Shown here in pieces: positions 1 to 8,367 of a DNA stretch of 64,000 bases (its first letter is position 1; every line of letters starts with the position of its first letter). This DNA is from Paludifilum halophilum (GTDB taxonomy: Bacteria > Bacillota > Bacilli > Thermoactinomycetales > DSM-45169): the NCBI RefSeq assembly GCF_002245355.1, contig NZ_NOWF01000012.1, forward strand, positions 32,705-96,704, given 5' to 3'. A program made the translations under genes and the position numbers. The notes beneath the pieces were generated by a model, which was not told where the DNA came from, did not search any database, and saw nothing but the letters and a program-made list of their open reading frames with translations.

Positions 1-52
1 GTCGGAGAAGAAAATCGTAAGATCAGCGTCTGTGGGAAGGTTCAACAGCATG

Positions 53-91
53 AAAAAAGGTTTCCGGCACGTGAATGTCGGGACCTTTTTT
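53..91 (+). terminator. Terminator-like hairpin near the left edge
   Basis: A9 arm 53-61 pairs with 83-91 (six A, GGT against ACC, six T), with further partial pairing inside. Because the stem ends in A and T runs it could work on either strand. On the plus strand it would end a gene lying left of the window. Confidence 0.6.
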
Positions 92-111
92 CTTTTGATG
101 TTTATAGACGC

Positions 112-246
112 AAAAAAAAAGGGCTCGCAAGGAGCGAGCCAATGGTATCCGCGATCGGTTCGCGAATACTGAATGGGAGAGGAGAAACCGGAGGAAGAGC
201 TTATGGGGAAACGTAAGTCTTCTCCGCGGTTTTGACAGCATCTCCC
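112..246 (-). ncRNA. Three-hairpin structured element upstream of rsmD (possible ylbH leader)
   Basis: Three hairpins sit in a row. GGCTCGC 122-128 pairs with 134-140. The arm 145-154 pairs with 160-169. A long imperfect hairpin has GGGAGA 175-180 pairing with 241-246, and AAACCG 185-190 with 227-232 plus most of 191-203 with 214-224. Read on the minus strand, the first hairpin is followed by nine T, so it looks like an intrinsic terminator ending a structured transcript. A plus-strand leader of rsmD (ylbH) is the alternative; Rfam has a ylbH leader family, recalled from memory. Strand is not settled. Confidence 0.45.
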
Positions 247-379
247 GACGCCGTCATTCTCTATCTTTACCCTTTTCCTCGGAAATATACATAAAGGTCT
301 TGTTTTTTTTGTCGATTTTCATGTGTTCCATCTTTGTGGTAGGATAAAAAATGTTCAATCGATGACAGAAGGTGGATCT

Positions 380-985
380 ATGCGGATTATAGCAGGTACG
401 GCAAAAGGGACCCGGTTGAAGACGGTTTCCGGCCAGATTCGTCCGACGACGGATCGGGTGAAGGAGTCATTGTTCCAGATCATCGGTCCCTATCTGGATG
501 GAGGCTGGGTTCTCGATCTGTTTGCCGGCTCGGGTTCTTTGGGCTTGGAAGCCTTGAGCCGGGGGGCAGAGCAAGCGATTTTTATCGATCAATCCCGTTC
601 CAGCGTGGACACGGTTCGAAACAATCTGAACGCCGCCGGCCTGGAAGGGCGGGCAGAGGTGTACCGGCGGGATGCCAAGGCGGCGATCCGGGCACTGGTT
701 CGACGAAACGTTTCCTTTCGGTATATATTTTTGGATCCCCCTTATCGGGATCCGATCCTTCCCGGGGTGGTTCACCAAATCGCCGAAGGAAACCTCCTGG
801 AGGAAGGCGGGGTGCTTGTCGCTGAACACGCGGCCCAATTCACCCTGAAAGAATCGTACCGGCAGATATACCGAACCCGAGTCATGCGCTATGGCGATAC
901 ACAAATCGATCTGTACCGCCGGCGGGAAAAACAGGAAGAGGAGGTGGCGGCCGATGAGGGTAGCCGTCTATCCCGGGAGTTTTGA
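380..985 (+). CDS. rsmD: 16S rRNA (guanine966-N2)-methyltransferase RsmD
   Basis: This enzyme (YlbH in Bacillus) uses S-adenosylmethionine to methylate G966 of 16S rRNA in the small subunit. The 201-residue product has the SAM-binding loop DLFAGSGSLGLE at about residues 46-57 and the catalytic DPPY at 119-122. The ATG at 380 was chosen over upstream starts because AGAAGGTGG lies just before it and the family begins MRIIAG. The 3' end overlaps coaD by 32 bases, so the two are co-translated, as is usual in Firmicutes. Confidence 0.95.
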   Translation: MRIIAGTAKGTRLKTVSGQIRPTTDRVKESLFQIIGPYLDGGWVLDLFAGSGSLGLEALSRGAEQAIFIDQSRSSVDTVRNNLNAAGLEGRAEVYRRDAKAAIRALVRRNVSFRYIFLDPPYRDPILPGVVHQIAEGNLLEEGGVLVAEHAAQFTLKESYRQIYRTRVMRYGDTQIDLYRRREKQEEEVAADEGSRLSREF

Positions 986-1436
986 CCCGATTACCAACGG
1001 ACATTTGGATATCATCCACCGCGGGGCCCGGGTCTTTGACCGGCTGGTGGTGGCTGTATTGCATAATGCCAGGAAAACGCCTTTGTTTACAGTCGAAGAA
1101 AGAAAGCGGTTCATCCGTCATGTGACCCTGGATATCGGGAACGTGGAAGTGGACAGCTTTGACGGGCTACTGGTCGACTACGTACATAAGGTGAATTCCG
1201 ATGTGATCATTCGCGGTTTACGGGCGATTTCCGATTTTGAATATGAGCTGAAGTTTGCATCGATGATGAGGGAGTTGGATCCGAAGGTGGAGACTCTCTA
1301 TATGATGACGAATAATCAATATTCTTTCCTCAGCTCGGGAATTGTCAAAGAAGTGGCCCAACATGGCGGAGAGATCAGCAACCTGGTTCCGCAACCTGTA
1401 AAAGAGGCGTTGGTTGAAAAATATGGGCAAAGCTGA
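954..1436 (+). CDS. coaD: Phosphopantetheine adenylyltransferase
   Basis: CoaD transfers AMP from ATP to 4'-phosphopantetheine, the penultimate step of coenzyme A synthesis in the cytosol. The product is 160 residues, the usual family length. It carries the nucleotidyltransferase signature GSFDPITNGH at residues 8-17 (TNGH is the HxGH-type motif) and the C-terminal SSGIVKEVA segment. The ATG at 954 follows AGGAGGTGG by a normal spacing; a longer upstream frame has no such site. It is the second gene of the rsmD-coaD pair. Confidence 0.96.
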   Translation: MRVAVYPGSFDPITNGHLDIIHRGARVFDRLVVAVLHNARKTPLFTVEERKRFIRHVTLDIGNVEVDSFDGLLVDYVHKVNSDVIIRGLRAISDFEYELKFASMMRELDPKVETLYMMTNNQYSFLSSGIVKEVAQHGGEISNLVPQPVKEALVEKYGQS

Positions 1437-1566
1437 CTACCCGATCGTCTCATGGAAATGATTCGACAAGGGGCTGATCGGGATAAGAAGTCCGGCAATT
1501 TTTATAACAATCTAATGGATGGGTAAGAAGATGTATAAAAGGAATATGCTAACATCAGAATGGGAT

Positions 1567-2820
1567 CTATGAAAAGTGTTTCATACGGATGGCGGCGAAG
1601 GTGTGCAACAGAATTCCGGTTCCTGCCAGGATGAACGCTACCACAGCCATCTTCCAGCCGATCCAGGGCAACTGTTCAGCGAATCCGATCCACCCTGAAT
1701 CCGGAATTTGACGCAGAAAGGCGGGTACAGCGGCGTCAGAGGTGAGAATGTACTGGGATATCGGCTTCCAGAGAATCAGGGTAACCCAGCCCGCCAAAAA
1801 CCCGTGGATGACCCGGGCGACAAAATAGGGCGTATACCGGATATCCGTTTTACTGAGCAGGCTGGCTACTTGGGCGTGAACGGAGAAGCCGCTCCAAGCG
1901 GTGATCGCACCGACAATGGCGATCTTGTATGCCATCTCAACCGTGGGAGGGGCTTGGGAGGCGATTTGGGCTCCCAGCGTAATTTCAAACATACCTGAAA
2001 TAACGGAGGAGGCCAGTTCCGCAGGGAATTGGATCCAGTGGAACAGTCCGCTGATCATGGTCGCCAAAAGACCGGTAATCCCCACTTCTCCCAATACGTC
2101 GATGATGACAGAGAACATGATGATAAAGCCCCCGACCAGCATCAGGCTGTTAAGCGAAGAGGTGATGGCATCTCCCATCAGCTGTCCCAGGCTGCGCCCG
2201 TCTTCCAAACGGGCTTTGTGCATCGCTTTGAGCGCCCTCCACAGGAAAAAGCCGCTTTCCTTTTCAGGCGGGGGGGTTACAGGGCCGGCCGGTTCGTGAA
2301 ACCGCATCAAAAGACCCAAGAGAAAGCTGGATACATAATGGGCGATCGCGATCGCCACGCCCAGACCGACATCGTGAAAGAAACCGACAGCGACCGCTCC
2401 AAACATGAACAAAGGGTCGGCGGTATTCGTAAACGAAACCAAGCGTTCCCCCTCTGTTCGAGAAATCAGTTTTTGTTCCCGCAGCCGGGCGGTTAACTTG
2501 GCCCCGATGGGATATCCGGAGGCCAACCCCATCGCCATGACGAAGCCGCCTGCCCCCGGAACGCGAAACAGAGGGCGCATCAACGGTTCGAGCAGGACCC
2601 CGAGAAAGTGAACGACGCCGAAACCCATCAGGATTTCCGAGGCGATAAAAAAGGGCAGGAGAGCGGGAAAGACGACATCCCACCAAACTTTCAACCCTTT
2701 CAGGGAAGAATTGAAGGCCTGTTCCGGGTACAAAATCATGGATAAGACGAGAAACAACGCGACGATGCCGAAGCCGACGGAGCGAAGCTGGCTGTGGAGG
2801 ACTGTGTTTGTTTGCCGCAT
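1567..2820 (-). CDS. ylbJ: Sporulation integral membrane protein YlbJ
   Basis: The 417-residue protein is strongly hydrophobic with many membrane segments and resembles nucleoside-recognition (Gate) domain transport proteins. YlbJ is needed for spore cortex/coat formation in Bacillus and is made in the mother cell. The start at 2820 is chosen because GGGAGG lies about six bases upstream on the minus strand; two earlier in-frame starts have no site. It lies convergent to rsmD-coaD and divergent from ylbK. Its presence points to an endospore former. Confidence 0.87.
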   Translation of the reverse strand: MRQTNTVLHSQLRSVGFGIVALFLVLSMILYPEQAFNSSLKGLKVWWDVVFPALLPFFIASEILMGFGVVHFLGVLLEPLMRPLFRVPGAGGFVMAMGLASGYPIGAKLTARLREQKLISRTEGERLVSFTNTADPLFMFGAVAVGFFHDVGLGVAIAIAHYVSSFLLGLLMRFHEPAGPVTPPPEKESGFFLWRALKAMHKARLEDGRSLGQLMGDAITSSLNSLMLVGGFIIMFSVIIDVLGEVGITGLLATMISGLFHWIQFPAELASSVISGMFEITLGAQIASQAPPTVEMAYKIAIVGAITAWSGFSVHAQVASLLSKTDIRYTPYFVARVIHGFLAGWVTLILWKPISQYILTSDAAVPAFLRQIPDSGWIGFAEQLPWIGWKMAVVAFILAGTGILLHTFAAIRMKHFS

Positions 2821-2952
2821 CGAGATCCTCCCGTTCTTCATGGGTGGTTTTGATAACATGTCTACGCCGCAAGCACAAAAAATAGACCGCCTGTCTCTTT
2901 GTTCCTGTAACGGAGAATGGGGCGGGACGGATCTCGGAGAGGGGGAAGAGAA

Positions 2953-3756
2953 GTGGCCAGACCGAAGGTGGGGTTGGCTTTAGGCTCCGGGGGAGCCCGC
3001 GGGATGGCTCACATCGGGGTCATCAAGGTGCTGGAGCGAGCGGGAATCCCGGTGGACTTGATTGCGGGCAGCAGTATCGGCAGCTTCGTCGGCGTCCTTT
3101 ATGCCGGCGGTTCGGACTTGGAAATGATCGAGCAGTTGGCGACCCATCTCAAGCGCAAGCATTGGTTGGATGTAACCGTACCCCGGCGCGGATTTATGAC
3201 AGGGGAAAAGGTGAAGGAGTTAGTCCGTCTGTTGACCCGGGGAAAAAACCTGGAAGAGTTGAGCGTACCGACTGCGGTGGTGGCGACGGATCTGGTGAAA
3301 GGGGAGCGTGTCGTCTTTCGGACAGGGCCGATCGATACGGCGGTAAGGGCGAGCGTATCCATCCCGGGTATTTTCGAACCGGTTCAATGGGAGGGACGGA
3401 CCCTGGTCGACGGGGGTGTGATCGATCGGATTCCCATCACCGTATTGGAAGAGATGGGTGCCGATCTGATCGTGGCTGTTGATGTCGTCCCCCGCGCTCC
3501 CGCCGTCCGGGTGGAAAATATCTTTGATGTCATTACCCAGACTTTAAGTGTCATGGAAAGGGAATTACTGAATCAGAGGCTGTTGGCCGCCGATATCCTC
3601 ATTCATCCGGACTTGGCGGATATCAGTGCAACGGCCTTCACCCGGGTTCAGGATTGCATTCGCCGGGGGGAAGAGGCGGCTCAACTCCAGGTAAAACGAA
3701 TCGTCAACTTGATTGAGAGCCGGGGAGGTGTCAAAGGGAATGCGGATTCTATATAA
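2953..3756 (+). CDS. ylbK: Patatin-like phospholipase family protein YlbK
   Basis: This is a patatin/RssA-type serine acyl hydrolase of 267 residues. The oxyanion-hole motif GSGGARGMAHIG is at 11-22, the nucleophile elbow GSSIG at 39-43 has Ser41, and the dyad Asp sits in a DGG motif near residue 155. The GTG at 2953 follows GAGGGGGAAG and gives the N terminus expected for the family. Its physiological substrate is unknown. It overlaps ylbL by 17 bases. Confidence 0.88.
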   Translation: MARPKVGLALGSGGARGMAHIGVIKVLERAGIPVDLIAGSSIGSFVGVLYAGGSDLEMIEQLATHLKRKHWLDVTVPRRGFMTGEKVKELVRLLTRGKNLEELSVPTAVVATDLVKGERVVFRTGPIDTAVRASVSIPGIFEPVQWEGRTLVDGGVIDRIPITVLEEMGADLIVAVDVVPRAPAVRVENIFDVITQTLSVMERELLNQRLLAADILIHPDLADISATAFTRVQDCIRRGEEAAQLQVKRIVNLIESRGGVKGNADSI

Positions 3757-4795
3757 CCGGTATCGTCCTTGGGTGATCGTAACCCTGGTCGCCCTCATGG
3801 TTTTTGCGGTACTTTTCTTTGTCCCGGTTCCCTACTATATTGTCCAACCCGGTTCGGCGTTGGAAGTGAGGCCGATGATTCAGGTGGACCAGGCGAAAAG
3901 CGGGGAAAAAGGGGCCTTTATGATGACGACGGTTTCGATGAGAGAAGGGAATGTGCTGGGCTATCTGGCTTCCCAAATGAGCCCCTCCTTTGAACGGATC
4001 CCCAAAGGCGAAGTGTTGGGGAGAGGGGAAGATCCGGAAGAATATCAGCACCGGCAGGTGGAAATCATGGATCAGTCCCAGCAAAATGCGGTGATCGCCG
4101 CATTTCGAGAGATGGGGCGTCCGGTGCAGGAGAAGTTTTTAGGGGTTCAGGTTCTCCGTCTGCTGAAAAATATGCCCGCTCAAAACGTGTTACAGGAAGG
4201 GGATTTAATCTGGCGGGTAGATGGGGAACGGGTTCGGACAACCGAGGACCTGATCACCTATTTGAGTCATAAAAAGCCGGGAGATACCGTGGAAATGAGG
4301 GTGAAGAGAAAGGATCACCTCTTGAATGAGGAAGTGACATTGGCCTCCCTGGATCCTTCCGGGGGCGGAGAACGAGCCGGTGTTGGAATTGAGCCGATCA
4401 CGTTGCGGAAAGTGAAAACCGACCCCGAGGTCCGTATCGACGCTAAGAAGATCGGCGGTCCCTCTGCAGGGTTGATGTTCACTTTGGAAATCATGAACCA
4501 GTTGGAAGAAGGGGATCTCACCCAAGGTCTTCGGGTGGCCGGAACGGGTACGATCACACCCGCGGGGGAAGTGGGCCAGATCGGAGGCGTTCATCATAAG
4601 GTGAGAGCGGCGGAAGCGGAAGGGGCGGATATCTTTTTCGTCCCTGCCGACGTCGATCCCCAGGATACCAATGAAAAGAGAGCACTGGCCACCGCCGAAA
4701 AGATCGGCACGGATATGAAGGTAGTTCCGGTTCGTACCCTGAGCGAAGCGATCGATTATCTGGAAGGGCGGGCGGTGAAGAAAAGAGCGTCATAA
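3740..4795 (+). CDS. ylbL: PDZ and Lon-type serine protease YlbL
   Basis: YlbL-family proteins are membrane-anchored proteases; in Bacillus YlbL has been linked to turnover of the cell-division inhibitor YneA. The 351-residue product has one N-terminal membrane segment (about 10-32), a PDZ domain in the middle and a C-terminal S16 (Lon-like) protease domain. The Ser nucleophile is in GGPSAGLMF and a candidate dyad Lys in HHKVRAA. The ATG at 3740 has GGAGGTG ten bases upstream. The Bacillus neighbour ylbM (tmcAL) is missing between this gene and the DUF177 gene. Confidence 0.9.
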   Translation: MRILYNRYRPWVIVTLVALMVFAVLFFVPVPYYIVQPGSALEVRPMIQVDQAKSGEKGAFMMTTVSMREGNVLGYLASQMSPSFERIPKGEVLGRGEDPEEYQHRQVEIMDQSQQNAVIAAFREMGRPVQEKFLGVQVLRLLKNMPAQNVLQEGDLIWRVDGERVRTTEDLITYLSHKKPGDTVEMRVKRKDHLLNEEVTLASLDPSGGGERAGVGIEPITLRKVKTDPEVRIDAKKIGGPSAGLMFTLEIMNQLEEGDLTQGLRVAGTGTITPAGEVGQIGGVHHKVRAAEAEGADIFFVPADVDPQDTNEKRALATAEKIGTDMKVVPVRTLSEAIDYLEGRAVKKRAS

Positions 4796-4805
4796 CCGGG
4801 GGGCA

Positions 4806-4835
4806 TTGACAGGGATGCTTCGGGTAGCATATAAT
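4806..4835 (+). promoter_or_regulatory. Sigma-A promoter of the DUF177-rpmF unit
   Basis: TTGACA at 4806-4811, an 18-base spacer and TATAAT at 4830-4835: both hexamers match consensus exactly. It lies between ylbL and the DUF177 gene, so the ribosomal protein unit has its own strong promoter. Confidence 0.85.
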
Positions 4836-4864
4836 TACTCTGTTTTCATAAGGGAGTAGTCGAT

Positions 4865-5395
4865 ATGCTGATTTCGTTGCGGGAGTTAAACCAAAATACC
4901 GGTCCGATCGAACGGGAAGCCTCGGTGGAGCTGAAAGGGCTGGAAAAGGAACACCCCGAACTGCTTCGAATCGAACCCCTGGAGGTGCATGTCACCGCCT
5001 GGAAAGATCGGGATCTGTTTCATGTTCAGGGAAAGCAGTCCACCACAGCTGAATTTCGCTGTTCCCGCTGCTTAACCTCCTTCGAGCAGAAGCTGACGAT
5101 GGATTGGTACGAATTGTTCAGTGATGAAGAGCAACGGGCGCAAGCGGATTCCGAGGAAGAAAGGGATGAAGAGATTCACTTTGCTCCTCCGGATCAACCG
5201 CTTGATTTAACCCCGTATATACGAGAGGCGTTACTCCTGAGGCTCCCCTTTGCTCCTCTGTGTCGGGAGGATTGCCGAGGTTTGTGTCCGGAATGCGGAG
5301 TGGACCGCAATGTGGACACCTGTCAGTGCCGAACCGAGCGGATTGACCCTCGGTTGGCCAAACTGGAAGAGTTGTTGAAGCGGGATGAAGAATAA
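4865..5395 (+). CDS. YceD/DUF177 family protein (YlbN)
   Basis: This 176-residue protein belongs to the DUF177/YceD family, which almost always sits directly before rpmF; family members are tied to 23S rRNA/50S accumulation. A CxxC pair (RCSRCLTSF) lies near the middle and a cysteine-rich C-terminal segment has CREDC, CPEC and CQC, so metal binding is plausible. The middle is acidic (residues about 80-105). It shares a transcript with rpmF, which starts 45 bases later. Confidence 0.9.
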   Translation: MLISLRELNQNTGPIEREASVELKGLEKEHPELLRIEPLEVHVTAWKDRDLFHVQGKQSTTAEFRCSRCLTSFEQKLTMDWYELFSDEEQRAQADSEEERDEEIHFAPPDQPLDLTPYIREALLLRLPFAPLCREDCRGLCPECGVDRNVDTCQCRTERIDPRLAKLEELLKRDEE

Positions 5396-5440
5396 GCCCG
5401 CATCATTGGAAGTTGACAAGCCTGTCAAGGGGGTGAAAGC

Positions 5441-5614
5441 ATGGCAGTACCTTTTCGGCGGACATCAAAAACGCGCAAGCGCAAGCGTCGGACCCATTAT
5501 AAACTGACGGTTCCGGGGATGGTGCGTTGCCCGCAATGCGGCGAAATGAAACTGTCCCACCGCATTTGCAAGGAGTGCGGATATTACAAAGGATCCGAAG
5601 TTGTGGGTGACTAA
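5441..5614 (+). CDS. rpmF: 50S ribosomal protein L32
   Basis: The 57-residue product starts [17 protein letters not shown] and has the zinc-ribbon pattern CPQC (30-33) and CKEC (43-46). It is therefore the zinc-binding form of L32, a late-assembling protein of the large subunit. A GGGGGTGAAA Shine-Dalgarno region precedes the ATG. It is followed by a strong terminator. Confidence 0.95.
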   Translation: MAVPFRRTSKTRKRKRRTHYKLTVPGMVRCPQCGEMKLSHRICKECGYYKGSEVVGD

Positions 5615-5640
5615 TGAAGAGAAGAATGGATCGTAAGCCG

Positions 5641-5676
5641 AGAACCAACAATGGATATTGTTGGTTCTTATTTTTT
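5641..5676 (+). terminator. rpmF terminator
   Basis: Perfect 11-bp stem AGAACCAACAA (5641-5651) with TTGTTGGTTCT (5658-5668), loop TGGATA, then a T-rich tract. It ends the DUF177-rpmF transcript. Confidence 0.9.
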
Positions 5677-5687
5677 GTCTTCGATGG

Positions 5688-5717
5688 TTGTCATGGACCA
5701 GGTGAATCGGCTATACT
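5688..5717 (+). promoter_or_regulatory. Promoter of the fapR-plsX-fab operon
   Basis: TTGTCA at 5688-5693, an 18-base spacer and TATACT at 5712-5717. The FapR-like operator begins three bases after the -10 element, so bound repressor would cover the transcription start. Confidence 0.75.
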
Positions 5718-5719
5718 GA

Positions 5720-5738
5720 ATTAGTACTTGGTATTAGA
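5720..5738 (+). promoter_or_regulatory. FapR operator
   Basis: The inverted repeat TTAGTAC-TTG-GTATTAG (5721-5737) closely matches the known FapR site, which has TTAGTAC half sites. In Bacillus, FapR released by malonyl-CoA derepresses its own operon. The site lies just upstream of fapR, which fits autorepression here. Confidence 0.8.
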
Positions 5739-5769
5739 ATGTGGTATTAAAGGTGGTGACCGCTCCGCT

Positions 5770-6330
5770 GTGCGCTTGTCGAAAAAAGAACGGCAAAAAA
5801 AGCTGACATTGGCGCTGGAGGCTGAACCTTTTCTGACCGACGAGGAAATGGCTCGCCGGTACGGCGTCAGTATCCAGACGATCCGACTGGACCGGATGGA
5901 ATTAGGGATTCCCGAGTTGCGGGGGCGGATCAAATACATGGCCGAAAAAAATTTCGACCATGTCCGTTCCCTTTATCCGGAAGAGGTGGTCGGTCAGGTG
6001 ACTGAGCTGAAACTGGATCACAGCGGGATCTCTCTGTTGGAAATCCGGGAGGAACACGTTTTCGCCCGAAACCGGATCGCTCGGGGTCACCACCTCTTTG
6101 CACAAGCCAATTCCCTGGCGGTCGCCGTCGTCGATGCCGAGGTGGTTTTGACGGCGACGGCGAGTATCCGTTTTATACGGCCGGTTCGCTTGGGGGAAAG
6201 GTGCGTGGCGAAAGCGTATGTGACCAAGGAGACACACCACCGCACTCAAGTGGACGTCCAAACGACTGTTGAAGAAGAGATCGTGTTTCAAGGGGTCTTT
6301 GATGTTTACCGTTCGAAGGAGGACTCGTGA
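5770..6330 (+). CDS. fapR: Transcription factor FapR, repressor of fatty acid and phospholipid synthesis genes
   Basis: FapR represses lipid synthesis genes until malonyl-CoA (or malonyl-ACP) binds its C-terminal hotdog-fold domain. The 186-residue product has an N-terminal helix-turn-helix (DEEMARRYGVSIQTIRLDR, about 25-43) and the conserved effector-domain segment ARGHHLFAQANSLAVAV. The GTG at 5770 is ten bases after AAAGGTGGTG; an earlier TTG would lie inside the operator and is not credible. The stop codon overlaps the plsX start. Confidence 0.95.
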   Translation: MRLSKKERQKKLTLALEAEPFLTDEEMARRYGVSIQTIRLDRMELGIPELRGRIKYMAEKNFDHVRSLYPEEVVGQVTELKLDHSGISLLEIREEHVFARNRIARGHHLFAQANSLAVAVVDAEVVLTATASIRFIRPVRLGERCVAKAYVTKETHHRTQVDVQTTVEEEIVFQGVFDVYRSKEDS

Positions 6331-7328
6331 TGCGTATCGCTTTGGATGCCATGGGCGGCGATCATGCCCCCGAAGCCGTCGCGGAAGGGGCCTTTCAGGC
6401 GGCGAGGGAGTGGCCCGATACGGAAATCGTCCTGTTAGGACCGGAAGGGACGATGAATCCCCTGTTGAAGGAGCGGGTTTTACCCAATTTCACCCTGCAG
6501 GGAGTGTCGGAATGGATTGAAGCCGGGGAAGAACCAGTCAAGGCGGTACGTCGCAAGAAAAATTCCTCCATCGTCGTCGGTTGTCGGATGGTCAGGGAGT
6601 GTCAGACCGACGCTTTTATCAGTGCGGGAAACACAGGAGCGCTGATGGCGGCGGGACTTTTCGGAACCGGCCGGTTAAAGGGAATCGATCGTCCGGCTCT
6701 ATCCCCTGTTTTTCCCACGATGACTGGAAAAGGCATGCTGGTGTTGGATGTGGGGGCGAACCCGGAAGCGCGTCCGGAACATCTGGAACAGTACGCCCTG
6801 ATGGGCAGTATTGTCGCAGAGAAGGTGCTGGGTTATGAAAACCCCCGTGTCGGTTTGCTCAATATCGGAACGGAGGAAGGGAAAGGGACGGCGTTGACAA
6901 AAGAGGCCTTCGGATTGATTGAGGGACTTCCCGTCCATTTCGTCGGAAACGTGGAGGCTCGGGATGCTTTATACGGTGTCTGCGATGTCTTGGTTTGCGA
7001 TGGTTTCAGCGGGAACATCCTGTTGAAAAATACAGAAGGGGTGGCCAAGGCCATCTTCGATCGCCTCAAACAGGAGTTGACCCGGACGCCTTTTCATAAG
7101 TTGGCGGCGGCCGTGTTAAAATCGGGTTTGAAGCGTTTTGCCGCGGAGATCGACTACAAGGAGCACGGCGGAGCTCCCCTTCTGGGGTTGAAGGGGCCGG
7201 TGATCAAGGCCCACGGCTCATCGGATGCCCGGGCCGTCTACAACGCGGTACGGCAGGCGCGCCTGTTCGTGGAGCAGGGTGTCATATCTCAAATTTCGGA
7301 GCAACTTAAACGCGTGGAGAGGGGTTGA
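6330..7328 (+). CDS. plsX: Phosphate acyltransferase PlsX
   Basis: PlsX converts acyl-ACP and phosphate to acyl-phosphate, the donor for PlsY in phosphatidic acid synthesis, at the membrane surface. The 332-residue product starts MRIALDAMGGDHAP, the hallmark N terminus, and has full family length. GAAGGAGGA ends six bases before the ATG at 6330; a GTG three bases earlier (6327) is an equally possible start. It is the second gene of the FapR-controlled operon. Confidence 0.95.
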   Translation: MRIALDAMGGDHAPEAVAEGAFQAAREWPDTEIVLLGPEGTMNPLLKERVLPNFTLQGVSEWIEAGEEPVKAVRRKKNSSIVVGCRMVRECQTDAFISAGNTGALMAAGLFGTGRLKGIDRPALSPVFPTMTGKGMLVLDVGANPEARPEHLEQYALMGSIVAEKVLGYENPRVGLLNIGTEEGKGTALTKEAFGLIEGLPVHFVGNVEARDALYGVCDVLVCDGFSGNILLKNTEGVAKAIFDRLKQELTRTPFHKLAAAVLKSGLKRFAAEIDYKEHGGAPLLGLKGPVIKAHGSSDARAVYNAVRQARLFVEQGVISQISEQLKRVERG

Positions 7329-7334
7329 AGACGG

Positions 7335-8333
7335 ATGGGATCGGTGGGCATCATCGGAACAGGGGCCTATTTGCCCGAACGAGTTTTAACCAATGCGGAT
7401 TTAGAAAAAATGGTGGATACCAGCGATGAATGGATCGTGTCCCGTACAGGAATCCGGGAGCGCCGGATCGCTTCTGAGGATCAGGCCTCTTCCGATCTGG
7501 CGGTGGAAGCCGGCCGAAAAGCACTGAAGGCGGCGGGGATCACCGCCGATCAGCTGGATGTGATCATCGTATCGACTGTAACGCCGGATATGCCGTTTCC
7601 CGCGACGGCTTGTCTGGTTCAGGACCGGCTGGGAGCGGGCCAGGCGGCAACTTTTGACTTGTCTGCGGCTTGCACCGGTTTTATCTATGGTGTATCAACC
7701 GCATCCCAATTCATTGAGAACGGGGTGTACCGCTATGCCCTGGTGGTCGGTGTGGACTGTCTGTCCAAAATCACGGATTTCACGGATCGCAACACCTGTG
7801 TCCTCTTCGGCGACGGTGCCGGGGCGGCGGTGTTGGGTCCGGTGGAAGAGGGAAGCGGGTTTCTCTCTTTTGAATTGGGCGGCGACGGTTCCGGGGGTGA
7901 TCTCCTGAAGCAGCCTGCGGGAGGATCCCGGATGCCGGCGACGGTGGAGACCGTGGAAAACCGGCTCCATTCTATCGCCATGAATGGGCGGGAAGTATTC
8001 AAATTCGCCGTCCGAGTCCTCGGTTCTTCGGCGGAGGAAGCGCTGAAAAAGGCGGGGTTGAGCAAGGAGGACGTCGATTACCTGGTTCCTCATCAGGCCA
8101 ATGTCCGTATCATCGATACCGCGGTGAAACGGCTGGGGTTGTCCCAGGACAAAGTCGTCATCAATCTGGATCGATACGGAAATATGTCTTCCGCCTCTGT
8201 TCCGGTGGCCCTGGATGAGGCTGTTCGGGCTGGCCGGATTCGAAAAGGAGATATCGTGATCCTCGTCGGGTTCGGCGGAGGGATGACTTGGGGAGCCACG
8301 GTATTGCAATGGACGATCGACTCCGTGCAATGA
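7335..8333 (+). CDS. fabH: 3-oxoacyl-ACP synthase III (FabH)
   Basis: FabH condenses acetyl- or branched acyl-CoA with malonyl-ACP to start fatty acid synthesis. In this 332-residue protein the active-site Cys113 lies in DLSAACTGF, the His in PHQANVRI and the Asn in YGNMSSASVP, so the Cys-His-Asn triad is complete. It lies between plsX and fabD; in B. subtilis fabHA is instead paired with fabF elsewhere. The gap to plsX is six bases. Confidence 0.95.
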   Translation: MGSVGIIGTGAYLPERVLTNADLEKMVDTSDEWIVSRTGIRERRIASEDQASSDLAVEAGRKALKAAGITADQLDVIIVSTVTPDMPFPATACLVQDRLGAGQAATFDLSAACTGFIYGVSTASQFIENGVYRYALVVGVDCLSKITDFTDRNTCVLFGDGAGAAVLGPVEEGSGFLSFELGGDGSGGDLLKQPAGGSRMPATVETVENRLHSIAMNGREVFKFAVRVLGSSAEEALKKAGLSKEDVDYLVPHQANVRIIDTAVKRLGLSQDKVVINLDRYGNMSSASVPVALDEAVRAGRIRKGDIVILVGFGGGMTWGATVLQWTIDSVQ

Positions 8334-8367
8334 TGCGGTTGGAATACCGCTGTACATAGGAGGGACG

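Noticed and set aside
120..170. Resemblance of AATGGTATCCGCG to a T-box (GGTGGTACCGCG) motif
   Set aside because: The match is partial, the other T-box elements are missing and no aminoacyl-tRNA synthetase or amino acid gene follows.
23..241. Minus-strand open frame of 72 codons at the left edge
   Set aside because: It runs through two terminator-like hairpins, has no ribosome-binding site and codes for a low-complexity Arg/Phe-rich sequence.
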